This document shows, piece after piece, positions 55,869 through 63,233 of a DNA stretch of 64,000 nucleotides (within the stretch, counting starts at the first letter, position 1; every line of letters begins with the position of its first letter). Position numbers and translations under genes: made by a program. Origin of the DNA: an uncultured Eubacteriales bacterium (GTDB lineage Bacteria; Bacillota; Clostridia; Oscillospirales; Acutalibacteraceae); assembly GCA_934457115.1 (NCBI GenBank), contig CAKSHI010000002.1, forward strand, positions 1 through 64,000, given 5' to 3'. The notes beneath the pieces were generated by a model that made no database searches, was not told the origin of the DNA, and worked only from the letters and a program-made list of their open reading frames with translations.

Positions 55869-56261
55869 ATGCTTAAAGTTGTGTTCCCAACAAGTCAAGA
55901 TATATATATAGAAGTCAATGGCCAAAAATTGGCGGTTGTAGAAAGTTATAAGGCGCAATCAAGTCAAAGCAGTCGCTATATTGAAGCATTTGGTCAGAGT
56001 GAGCCTGTAGGAACTGTATCAGGAAGGATAAAACATATTTTAAATTTATCAAGAGTTTATATGTATTATGATGGAAACTCTTGTTTGGATATAAATTTCT
56101 TTAATTTACATAATTTTAATGTTGTAATAGTAAAACCGGATAGAAGAATAATCTATTCGGGTTGCGAATGGGCGAATATAAAAGAATCAGCATCTTTAAA
56201 TGATACTGTCTTAGAGGATGTAGAAATTATAGCTGCGAAAAGGATGGAGATTTTACAATGA
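55869..56261 (+). CDS. Tail tube protein (XkdM-like)
   Basis: 130 residues, almost all beta, following the sheath directly. Contains the QDIYIEVNGQKLAVVESYKAQ opening typical of XkdM-like tubes. It would form the inner tube that the sheath drives outward. Its stop overlaps the next start by four bases. Confidence 0.88.
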   Translation: MLKVVFPTSQDIYIEVNGQKLAVVESYKAQSSQSSRYIEAFGQSEPVGTVSGRIKHILNLSRVYMYYDGNSCLDINFFNLHNFNVVIVKPDRRIIYSGCEWANIKESASLNDTVLEDVEIIAAKRMEILQ

Positions 56262-56647
56262 ATAATAAACTGAAAAATCAACTTCTTGGAGGAAAGTTTA
56301 TAAGAGAGCCTATAGAGCTTTTATCAGGAATATTTTACATTAATTTAATGTCAGTTTATGAAGCAATTTTATGTGAAAGTGAATCAAGGACTCTTGTAGA
56401 AAAACTTATAGCCGATGGGGCAGACCAAAGAATCTCTAAATCTGTAACCGAAAATGCGGCTTTAGCATCATTTTGCTTATATGATAAGAATGACAATCAC
56501 GTTTTTAAGGATGCCTTTAATGCTTTATCAGTTCTTACTCCCGAGGAACTTTTAAGAATTGCAAATAAGTATAATGAAGTTCAAAAGAGGTTTTTAAGCT
56601 TTGATAAGCTTACACCTAAAATGTTATACAAGCTAAAAAAAAACTAA
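56258..56647 (+). CDS. Tail assembly chaperone, short (G) form (XkdN-like)
   Basis: 129 residues, helical, ending ...KLKKN-stop. As in lambda gpG and PBSX XkdN it lies between tube and (normally) tape measure, and its 3' end carries an A-run that lets ribosomes slip into an overlapping -1 frame. See the G-T entry. The short form ends at the TAA at 56645. Confidence 0.85.
   Translation: MNNKLKNQLLGGKFIREPIELLSGIFYINLMSVYEAILCESESRTLVEKLIADGADQRISKSVTENAALASFCLYDKNDNHVFKDAFNALSVLTPEELLRIANKYNEVQKRFLSFDKLTPKMLYKLKKN
56635..56641 (+). promoter_or_regulatory. -1 ribosomal frameshift site A-AAA-AAA
   Basis: Zero-frame codons CTA AAA AAA AAC TAA: tandem lysine codons in an A-run of nine, four bases before the stop. 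Slippage by -1 puts ribosomes into an open frame reaching 56865. Location and heptamer type are those conserved in tail-chaperone genes. Confidence 0.8.
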
Positions 56648-56865
56648 ATTCTCCAAGAGAAAGGATTTGTTTCGAGGTTTTAAAGAATTTTGGGGTTCTT
56701 CCTACTTCAGAAGATGCAAGAAAAATGTGTGAGGGAGATTATATTTACTGCTATATTAATATGCTCCTTGACCAAGAGGGAGTCTATGATGAGGAAGGCA
56801 TCAATTTAAGTTTTGACGAGGATGAGTTTATAAAAAGGAGTGAAAGTGCAGTTGAAGATATTTAA
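56641..56865 (+). CDS. Tail assembly chaperone T extension, read by -1 frameshift
   Basis: The -1 frame is open from the slip site for 74 codons with coding-like composition: ...KLNSPRERICFEVLKNFGV, later DEDEFIKRSESAVEDI and a TAA at 56863. There is no start with a ribosome site, since its only ATG (56725) has none, so it can be made only as the G-T fusion of about 202 residues. In contractile and siphophages this acidic extension recruits tape-measure protein. Here the tape measure seems absent. Short ORFs of this kind are easily missed in annotation. Confidence 0.8.
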   Translation, partial: KLNSPRERICFEVLKNFGVLPTSEDARKMCEGDYIYCYINMLLDQEGVYDEEGINLSFDEDEFIKRSESAVEDI

Positions 56866-57127
56866 TGAAGTGTTTGAAAAAAATAGGAAAGCGGCAATTA
56901 AAAATAGACCTAAAAAAATTACTTTTATACCTAAAATAAAGTCCCAAGTAAGTTATCGAGAAAGAAATGTTTATGCAGAAGAAAATGACTTTTCTTTTGG
57001 TACATATAAAAGTAATGCTCCTAAATACGAAGTCTTCGATGCAGAACAAATTTCTGATATCTTTGAAAGAGATTCAAGAAGGTATTCAAGTTCATTTGAA
57101 AACGATTTTGGAGGTGCCGGGTTATGA
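56846..57127 (+). CDS. Unknown 93-residue protein in the tape-measure slot
   Basis: 93 residues from GTG 56846, five bases after AAAAGGAG; GTG 56840 and TTG 56852 are possible. N-terminal third strongly basic (KNRKAAIKNRPKKITFIPK), C-terminal part acidic and Ser/Tyr/Phe-rich. No membrane segment and no long helix. PBSX-type clusters hold a tape measure of more than 1000 residues exactly here (XkdO). This protein shows none of its features. It overlaps the T frame by 20 bases and the next gene by four. Role unknown. Confidence 0.75.
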   Translation: MQLKIFNEVFEKNRKAAIKNRPKKITFIPKIKSQVSYRERNVYAEENDFSFGTYKSNAPKYEVFDAEQISDIFERDSRRYSSSFENDFGGAGL

Positions 57128-57651
57128 ATTTAGAAAAGATGAGTTATAAAGACTATGTTTGGAAGAATAACCCTAAGAAATTATCCATAGAAGAAGAAAA
57201 AAACATAAAAGATTATGCTATTCCATTTGCTCCAAATTTATTGCAGAATTTAGGACGTGGCAAGAGAATTGTTAAGGGTGTAGGCGAATTTTTTGGGGAT
57301 AATTTTTTAGATGAATACAAAGAGCTAAGAGCTCTTTATTTATCCAATGAAGAGGGATATTTGAAGCTTCCAAATACACAACCGTTTTTGGCAAGTTTTA
57401 AATACTTAAATATGATTGGGAATGCAGCTGAAAACTGTTTGACTTACACATTTGAATTTTGGGAGAAAATAGAGGAACCTCAAAATACAATAATGGATCT
57501 TTCAAATAAATATTATATAGCAAATGAAGGGCAAAACCTTTGGGATATAGCTTATAAATATAACATGAGCGTATCAAGTCTAATGGATTTGAATCCTGGA
57601 ATAAAAAGGCCGGATTATCTTGCAAAGGGACAAAAGGTGGTGCTTAGGTGA
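57124..57651 (+). CDS. LysM-containing tail protein (XkdP-like)
   Basis: 175 residues. The N-terminal two thirds resemble the DNA-circularisation/Mu gp43-like domain of XkdP (IVKGVGEFFGDNFLDEYKELR ... FKYLNMIGNAAENCLTYTFEFWE). A C-terminal LysM domain (YYIANEGQNLWDIAYKY ... NPGIKRPDYLAKGQKV) can bind peptidoglycan. It belongs to the distal tail and hub. In PBSX it follows the tape measure. Confidence 0.85.
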   Translation: MNLEKMSYKDYVWKNNPKKLSIEEEKNIKDYAIPFAPNLLQNLGRGKRIVKGVGEFFGDNFLDEYKELRALYLSNEEGYLKLPNTQPFLASFKYLNMIGNAAENCLTYTFEFWEKIEEPQNTIMDLSNKYYIANEGQNLWDIAYKYNMSVSSLMDLNPGIKRPDYLAKGQKVVLR

Positions 57652-58589
57652 AGTTTAAATTTAAGACTGTGAAAAATAAAGTCATTGAACTTAAAGACCC
57701 ATACCTAGTTTCTATTAATAAAGAAGAGGACACTCCCGCCGACGATTTAACGGCTGTTTTTCCTATCGATAAAAGGTTTGACGAATTTAAAGATGTAAAA
57801 GTTTTTTTAGATGATGTTATGATATTTAGCGGCAATATAGATGAGCAAATAACTGAAATAAGTGACAGTGGATTAACGTTAAAAATATATGCAAGAAATA
57901 AGGCTGCTCTTCTTATTGATAATGAGGCATTGCCTCAAACATATCAAAATCCATCACTAAAAATTATTTTCGATAGGCATATAAAAAAATACGGATTTTC
58001 AGAACTTAGAGGGGATAATAAGGCATTTACCAATACATTTACAGTATCAAAGGGCATGAGTGAGTGGGATGTTTTAAAGGAGTACTGCAGTACCTATTTA
58101 AATACAGTCCCTATAGTTATAGATGATTATATAATTGATGCAACATCAAGAAATTATAATAAATCAAATACAATTTTAAGTAATAGAGATAATGGAATTT
58201 GTTATTTCAGTATAAAAGAAGATGTAAGCCGCTATAACCTAATATCAGAAGTATTTGTAAGAACAGGTAAGGATGCGGCTTATGATACAAGGATTGCAGA
58301 TGACAGTGCTCTTATAAATGGTATTGAAAGAAAGCGATATATAAATTTTACAAATGATAAAAGAATGCCGATTTCTTTAGGAGAAGAGATTATAAAAAAG
58401 GGAAGAAAAAAATATAAACGTATAACTGCCGAGTGTATAGGACTTGTGCCGTTTGTAATTTCTCAAAAAGTAAAGATATGTGATGATGTCTTAGGAGATA
58501 TCGATAATCTAAATATTGTAAAAATAAATTATCAGCTTGACAGCAGTGGCGAAAAAACAAAAATAGTTATGGTGAAGGGGGAAGAGTAA
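57648..58589 (+). CDS. Baseplate hub protein (XkdQ/gpD-like)
   Basis: 313 residues, GTG start overlapping the LysM gene by four bases, after AGGTGG. Size, mixed beta content and position match XkdQ, the gp27/gpD-type hub that forms the trimeric platform for the spike. Contains GMSEWDVLKEYCSTYLNTVP and late ITAECIGLVPFVISQKV, as in that family. The stop overlaps the next start by one base. Confidence 0.82.
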   Translation: MKFKFKTVKNKVIELKDPYLVSINKEEDTPADDLTAVFPIDKRFDEFKDVKVFLDDVMIFSGNIDEQITEISDSGLTLKIYARNKAALLIDNEALPQTYQNPSLKIIFDRHIKKYGFSELRGDNKAFTNTFTVSKGMSEWDVLKEYCSTYLNTVPIVIDDYIIDATSRNYNKSNTILSNRDNGICYFSIKEDVSRYNLISEVFVRTGKDAAYDTRIADDSALINGIERKRYINFTNDKRMPISLGEEIIKKGRKKYKRITAECIGLVPFVISQKVKICDDVLGDIDNLNIVKINYQLDSSGEKTKIVMVKGEE

Positions 58590-58921
58590 TGTGGATTTCT
58601 AAAAGAATTGCAAAATCAAACAGTTATGTAAGAGAAAATCTAGAAGGTGAAGTTACATATTCAACCTCGCAAACTGTTAACGTACAAAATAGCAGCGAGT
58701 ATAGAGAAATTTACAACATAGCTCCAAGGGGAATATCATATGTTCCCGTAGATGGAGACAAAACGGTTATTATCCCCGTACAAAATGGCTATGTATGTAC
58801 CGGGGTAATAATGGATAATAAAAACCTTAAGCCCGGTGAACTTATGCTTTATTCCTCGGGAGGAGCCAGCATTACACTTAAAAACGATGGCAAGGTTTTA
58901 ATTAATGGTGTTGAGGTATAA
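58589..58921 (+). CDS. Baseplate spike-like protein (gpV/gp5-like, short)
   Basis: 110 residues. An OB-fold-like N-terminal region is followed by a GGASITLKNDGKVLINGVEV end that looks like the beta-helix start of gpV/gp5 spikes. Much shorter than usual (gpV is about 200), without a lysozyme domain or a long apex. Located between hub and gp25, as expected for a central spike. Assignment moderate. Confidence 0.6.
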   Translation: MWISKRIAKSNSYVRENLEGEVTYSTSQTVNVQNSSEYREIYNIAPRGISYVPVDGDKTVIIPVQNGYVCTGVIMDNKNLKPGELMLYSSGGASITLKNDGKVLINGVEV

Positions 58922-58938
58922 CGAAAAGGGGTGTGTTT

Positions 58939-59286
58939 ATGGATACCGCACTTAAAGACGGAGATTTTTACTTAGGAACAACAGGAAAACCAATCGCAAT
59001 TTCGGGTATTAAAGAACTTCTTCAAAGAGTATTGATACGATTGACAGTAAAAAAGGGCAGTTTTATATATGATAAAGATTTAGGAAGCGATTTATATACC
59101 CTTAAAAATACAAACAAGGATATAAAAAATCAAGCGATTATAATGATAAAAGAGGCACTAGCTGATATGAGGGAGATAGAAGTTGAAGATATTAGTATAA
59201 AATTTACTGATAGTTCGGAAAATCTAAAACTCAATGTGCTTCTTTCTATAAATAATAATAAAGAAGAGGTGGAGATTTTATTGTGA
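58939..59286 (+). CDS. Baseplate wedge gp25-like protein (XkdS-like)
   Basis: 115 residues from ATG 58939. The ELLQRVLIRLTVKKGSF..DKDLGS pattern is the clear family motif of gp25/XkdS (DUF2634-like) wedge proteins, in which sheath polymerisation begins. Overlaps the next gene by four bases. Confidence 0.88.
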   Translation: MDTALKDGDFYLGTTGKPIAISGIKELLQRVLIRLTVKKGSFIYDKDLGSDLYTLKNTNKDIKNQAIIMIKEALADMREIEVEDISIKFTDSSENLKLNVLLSINNNKEEVEILL

Positions 59287-60347
59287 GTAAAACATATGAA
59301 GAAATATTAAGTTCTATGCAAAATGAGTTTAAAACTCTTGCAGGGTTTGATGCAGATGATGCTTCTGATATAGGAATAAGGTTAAAGGTATTAGCAGGTG
59401 CAATCTTTTCCGAAGTGACAAACTTAAATTGGTTAAAAAAGCAAATGTTTCCGCAGACAGCTACTGCAGAACAACTGGATCTTCATGCTCAACAAAGAGG
59501 AATTACTCGTAAGTCAGCAACAAAAGCCAGAGGAGTACTTACGTTTTCACGAGTGAGAATAATTTATTATGATGTAACAATTCCTGCGGGCACGGTTTGT
59601 GCTACACCCGGGGCTGACGGATTGAGATATGTTACATTGGAACCTGTTACCCTTTCAGCCGATACCCTTTCAGTTGACGTAGCTGCAGAAGCAGAATCGC
59701 CGGGTGCAGAATTCAATACTCTAGCCGAAACTATAACAGTTATGGTGACACCACCTACTGCAGTTACTGAAGTTACAAATAAGCTTGCATTTGTTGGCGG
59801 GTCGGATCAAGAATCTGATGATGAACTAAGGGCAAGACTTATTGAAAGTTATAGAAATATTCCAAATGGCACAAATGCAGCATTTTATAGAGATTGTGCA
59901 TTAAAATATAACGATGTATACTCAGCAAGTGTTGTGCCAAGGGCACGAGGAAATGGAACTGTAGATATATATGTTGCAGCTAAAGGCGGAGTGCTTAGCA
60001 GTACAAGGATGCAAGCTATAAATAATGAATTAAGTGCACTAAAAGAAGTAAACGTAGATGTTAAGGTAAAAGCACCGGATATTATATCAAGGAATGTAAG
60101 TGTATATTTATATCCTAAGGATGGTTATAAATTTAGTGATATAAGTGATGAATGTAAAAGTGTAATAAATAATTATTTAGCCTCTTTAAAAATAGGACAA
60201 CCATATCTTTTAGCTGAACTTGGAAGTTATATATTTAATATTGAGGGTGTTAAGAATTATAGATTCCATTCAGGTTCATCAGATTATAATGCGGATAGTG
60301 ATGAACTTGTTTGCAGTGGTACTGTGACTGTTGCCGAGGGGAGCTGA
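59283..60347 (+). CDS. Baseplate J-like protein (XkdT/gpJ)
   Basis: 354 residues, GTG start. FPQTATAEQLDLHAQQRGI, VPRARGNGTVDIYVAAKGG and the helical C-terminal part are typical of the Baseplate_J family, the main wedge protein of contractile tails. It is well conserved at normal length, which argues against decay of the block. Confidence 0.92.
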   Translation: MSKTYEEILSSMQNEFKTLAGFDADDASDIGIRLKVLAGAIFSEVTNLNWLKKQMFPQTATAEQLDLHAQQRGITRKSATKARGVLTFSRVRIIYYDVTIPAGTVCATPGADGLRYVTLEPVTLSADTLSVDVAAEAESPGAEFNTLAETITVMVTPPTAVTEVTNKLAFVGGSDQESDDELRARLIESYRNIPNGTNAAFYRDCALKYNDVYSASVVPRARGNGTVDIYVAAKGGVLSSTRMQAINNELSALKEVNVDVKVKAPDIISRNVSVYLYPKDGYKFSDISDECKSVINNYLASLKIGQPYLLAELGSYIFNIEGVKNYRFHSGSSDYNADSDELVCSGTVTVAEGS

Positions 60348-60355
60348 GAATAAAA

Positions 60356-60916
60356 TTGAACGCATTAACTTTGTTAAAATCCAAACTTAAGCCTTTAGGA
60401 ATTTACAATCTTCAAAGCGGTACTATATTAAACGCTGAACTTTCAGCATATGCTAAGGGATTAGAGATTTTAGAGGCAGAAATTGAAGAAGCTGAACAAG
60501 AGTGCTTTGTAAGTACTGCGTCAACGTATGGTATAGAGCTTAGGGAAAGATTATTTGGATACTCAAAGGCGTTGTTTTCTACAAAAGAAAGAAGACAAAG
60601 TCTTATGTATCGATACAAAATAACGTCAAATGATTATACGAAAACAAAGATTGAAGAAGCAGCCAAGGCATGTGGTATCGATGGTTACATAATAGAAAAT
60701 GAAGGCAAAATGAGTTTTGATTTTAATTGTAATAATAATTTTGAAAGTGAACAACAAAAAAAGGACGCAATAAGTGAAGCTCAATCATTTTTACCCGCAC
60801 ATTTGAATTGTACTTTCGATTTTAGGGATCTTAGCTGGGATAAAATAAATGAAAATGACTATACTTTCAATCAAATGGATCAAGAGGATTTAAAATGGAA
60901 TGAAATAGATACTTAG
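60356..60916 (+). CDS. Tail/baseplate protein (XkdU/gpI, DUF2313-like)
   Basis: 186 residues from TTG 60356, behind GAGGGGAG. Follows gpJ as in PBSX and Mu-like clusters (XkdU). N-terminal helical region, C-terminal domain ending in a repetitive acidic tail (DLSWDKINENDYTFNQMDQED). It links the wedge to the fibre. Confidence 0.75.
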   Translation: MNALTLLKSKLKPLGIYNLQSGTILNAELSAYAKGLEILEAEIEEAEQECFVSTASTYGIELRERLFGYSKALFSTKERRQSLMYRYKITSNDYTKTKIEEAAKACGIDGYIIENEGKMSFDFNCNNNFESEQQKKDAISEAQSFLPAHLNCTFDFRDLSWDKINENDYTFNQMDQEDLKWNEIDT

Positions 60917-60930
60917 GGGGAGTGAATAAA

Positions 60931-61410
60931 ATGCCTACAAATAATAAAACACAAAATTTACATTTGAATAGTTGGTTAGGGACAGATAAACCCAAAAGAG
61001 AGGACTTTGTAAGCGATAATGAGATTTTGGACAGTACAATTAATGCCCATACAACAAATACCAGTGTTCATCTTTCAGCTGCTGACAGGGTTAGATTGGA
61101 ATCAAGCCGTATTTCCTTTATTACCTTGGCAGGAGATGGCCAGGAAACCAAACATCACACCTTAGATATAGTTCCTAAATTTGTGATTGTTTATTTGGTT
61201 GAAAGTCCATTTGAGGAATTTGATAAAACCAATAACTGTATGATTTGTAATGGTGGTATATGTTACGGTGAGGGATATGGAGGAACTTCGGGTATATCTT
61301 TGAACAATACAACACTTACACTTCATCAAAGTCAAAGTGTGCCGTCGACAGGACCATTTATGAATTTAAATCAATCCGGCAAGCAATACTTTTGTGTTGC
61401 TTTTGAATAA
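60931..61410 (+). CDS. Short tail-fibre-like protein
   Basis: 159 residues from ATG 60931, nine bases after AGGGGGA. The N terminus (KTQNLHLNSWLGTDKPKRED) resembles the attachment region of fibres of this type. The rest is a Gly/Ser/Thr-rich beta stretch ending in SGKQYFCVAFE. It is the only fibre candidate, and there is no fibre chaperone; it is probably the receptor-binding part. Last gene of the block. Confidence 0.7.
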   Translation: MPTNNKTQNLHLNSWLGTDKPKREDFVSDNEILDSTINAHTTNTSVHLSAADRVRLESSRISFITLAGDGQETKHHTLDIVPKFVIVYLVESPFEEFDKTNNCMICNGGICYGEGYGGTSGISLNNTTLTLHQSQSVPSTGPFMNLNQSGKQYFCVAFE

Positions 61411-61448
61411 TTAGACAACAAGTTTCAATTTCGATAAAACCTTTAGTT

Positions 61449-61478
61449 AACGACCGGCGTGTACGCCGGTCGTTTGTT
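61449..61478 (+). terminator. Terminator of the capsid/tail block
   Basis: Perfect 11-bp GC-rich stem AACGACCGGCG-TGTA-CGCCGGTCGTT followed by TGTTATT. Strong by stem, modest T-run. It marks the 3' end of the block. Confidence 0.85.
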
Positions 61479-61483
61479 ATTAT

Positions 61484-61526
61484 ATTAAAAAAGTATCCAC
61501 TCAACTTTTTATGCGAGTGGATACTT
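61484..61526 (-). terminator. Terminator of the decarboxylase operon
   Basis: Minus strand: AAGTATCCACTC / GAGTGGATACTT, 12-bp perfect stem, followed by TTTTTTAATATAA. It lies after the beta-subunit gene. Confidence 0.9.
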
Positions 61527-61612
61527 ATTCTATTGGAGATAATATAAAATTTAATAATCAATATACTTTCATGATTAAATAACTCTTTTAAATTAATTGG
61601 TCATAAACATTT

Positions 61613-62854
61613 TTATCCAAGTATACTTATTAGAACTCCTGCAGCTACTGCTGAACCGATAACTCCTGCGACATTTGGTCCCATAGCGTGCATTAGTAAG
61701 AAGTTAGATGGATTTTCTTCTTGACCAACCTTTTGCGCAACTCTTGCAGCCATAGGTACTGCCGATACTCCCGCAGATCCTATTAAAGGATTAACTTTAC
61801 CTCCGGTAAATTTATACATTAGTTTTCCAAATAGTACACCGCCTGCGGTACCAACACAAAATGCAAATAAACCAAGAGCAATTATAGATAGTGTTTGAAC
61901 ATTTAGAAATACATCACCTATAGCAGTTGCACCAACTGTGACGCCAAGGAATATAGTTATTATATTCATAAGTTCATTTTGGGCTGTTTTAGAGATTCTT
62001 TCAACTACGCCGCTTTCTCTAAATATGTTTCCAAGCATAAGCATACCTATAAGTGGAGTTGAATCCGGTAAAAGTAAGGCAGATAGTATAGTTACTATTA
62101 TTGGAAAAAGTAATTTCTCCAATCTAGAGACAGGCCTTAGTTGTTCCATGACTACACTGCGCTCTTTTTTTGTTGTTAGAGCCCTCATGATAGGTGGTTG
62201 AATAATAGGAACGAGCGCCATATATGAATATGCTGCAACAGCTATCGGTCCCAAAAGTTCAGGAGCCAGTTTTGATGTAACAAATATTGCTGTTGGTCCA
62301 TCCGCACCACCGATTATTGAAATAGATCCTGCTTGAGACGGTGAAAATTTTAATAATATAGCACCTATGAAGGTTACAAAAATGCCAAGTTGGGCTGCTG
62401 CGCCCAATAAGAAACTTTTAGGATTAGCAATAAGTGGACCAAAGTCGGTCATAACGCCGATACCCAAGAATATAAGTGGGGGATAAATTCCCAATTTTAC
62501 CCCTTGATAAAGATAATAAAGTAACCCGCCGTTTGTAGGAATTTGGTAGTAATCCAGGCCATTGATATTAGTAATGGGATAGGAAGCGGCATTACCACCG
62601 TGTTCAGCCATATATTGGGATACAAGTTGCATATCAATACGAGAAGGAGCCATGATTCCGGGGCATAGGTTTACTAAAAGCATTCCAAAGGCAATAGGTA
62701 GTAAAAGAAGAGGTTCAAATTTTTTTGCGATAGCTAGATATATCAATATTCCTGAAATCGCCATCATAACATAATTTTGCCAAGTAAGACTATAAATCCC
62801 GGAAGAAGATATAATATTTTTAATAGAATATAAAAAATTGTTGACTATTTCCAA
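61613..62854 (-). CDS. oadB: Sodium-translocating decarboxylase beta subunit (OadB/GcdB/MmdB)
   Basis: 413 residues, TTG start after AAAGGGG, nine to eleven membrane segments. The conserved IGGADGPTAIF motif and later GxxNP-like segments carry the residues that couple decarboxylation to Na+ export. The biotin-carrier and carboxyltransferase (alpha) subunits are not in the window, so oxaloacetate, methylmalonyl-CoA and glutaconyl-CoA types cannot be separated. Confidence 0.92.
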   Translation of the reverse strand: MEIVNNFLYSIKNIISSSGIYSLTWQNYVMMAISGILIYLAIAKKFEPLLLLPIAFGMLLVNLCPGIMAPSRIDMQLVSQYMAEHGGNAASYPITNINGLDYYQIPTNGGLLYYLYQGVKLGIYPPLIFLGIGVMTDFGPLIANPKSFLLGAAAQLGIFVTFIGAILLKFSPSQAGSISIIGGADGPTAIFVTSKLAPELLGPIAVAAYSYMALVPIIQPPIMRALTTKKERSVVMEQLRPVSRLEKLLFPIIVTILSALLLPDSTPLIGMLMLGNIFRESGVVERISKTAQNELMNIITIFLGVTVGATAIGDVFLNVQTLSIIALGLFAFCVGTAGGVLFGKLMYKFTGGKVNPLIGSAGVSAVPMAARVAQKVGQEENPSNFLLMHAMGPNVAGVIGSAVAAGVLISILG

Positions 62855-62876
62855 AACTATACCCCTTTCACATTAA

Positions 62877-63203
62877 TTAAAATGGTTTTGTGTTTTCGAT
62901 AATAGATGCGTTACCCCAAGCAGGGCGAGATGTAAATATTCTTTTGACACTCTTTATTTTATATTTAGAGTCATCACTGTACATATGTGCGACTGCAGCA
63001 AAGATTACTGCGAGTACTTCTTGATCGATATCATCGTCATCATTATTTGTAACATTGTCAAGATTATTAGTATTAGACTTTGCCGGCTTATTTTGTATTT
63101 TAGATATAATTAAGCCGTATACTTTTATTACTATAGTTAGTAGAATCAATACTGAAAACACTACAGTAAGACCGGTAAGAAGCACTGTTAAGGCAAGATT
63201 CAA
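62877..63203 (-). CDS. oadG: Sodium-translocating decarboxylase gamma/delta-type subunit (OadG)
   Basis: 108 residues, TTG start. One N-terminal membrane segment (about 3-28), a polar acidic linker, then a short soluble domain ending in SRPAWGNASIIENTKPF. OadG subunits hold the complex together. Co-oriented with oadB 22 bases on. Confidence 0.8.
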   Translation of the reverse strand: MNLALTVLLTGLTVVFSVLILLTIVIKVYGLIISKIQNKPAKSNTNNLDNVTNNDDDDIDQEVLAVIFAAVAHMYSDDSKYKIKSVKRIFTSRPAWGNASIIENTKPF

Positions 63204-63233
63204 GATAGGTCATCTCCTTATTTGAAAGCTTAA

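Noticed and set aside
56725..56865. T frame considered as an independent gene starting at ATG 56725
   Set aside because: No ribosome site before that ATG, and the coding-like sequence extends upstream to the slippery run.
48148..61410. Block considered as a type VI-like or extracellular injection system
   Set aside because: Terminase, portal, protease and HK97 capsid genes are present and there is no AAA+ ClpV-like or eCIS ATPase; it is phage-derived with a head.
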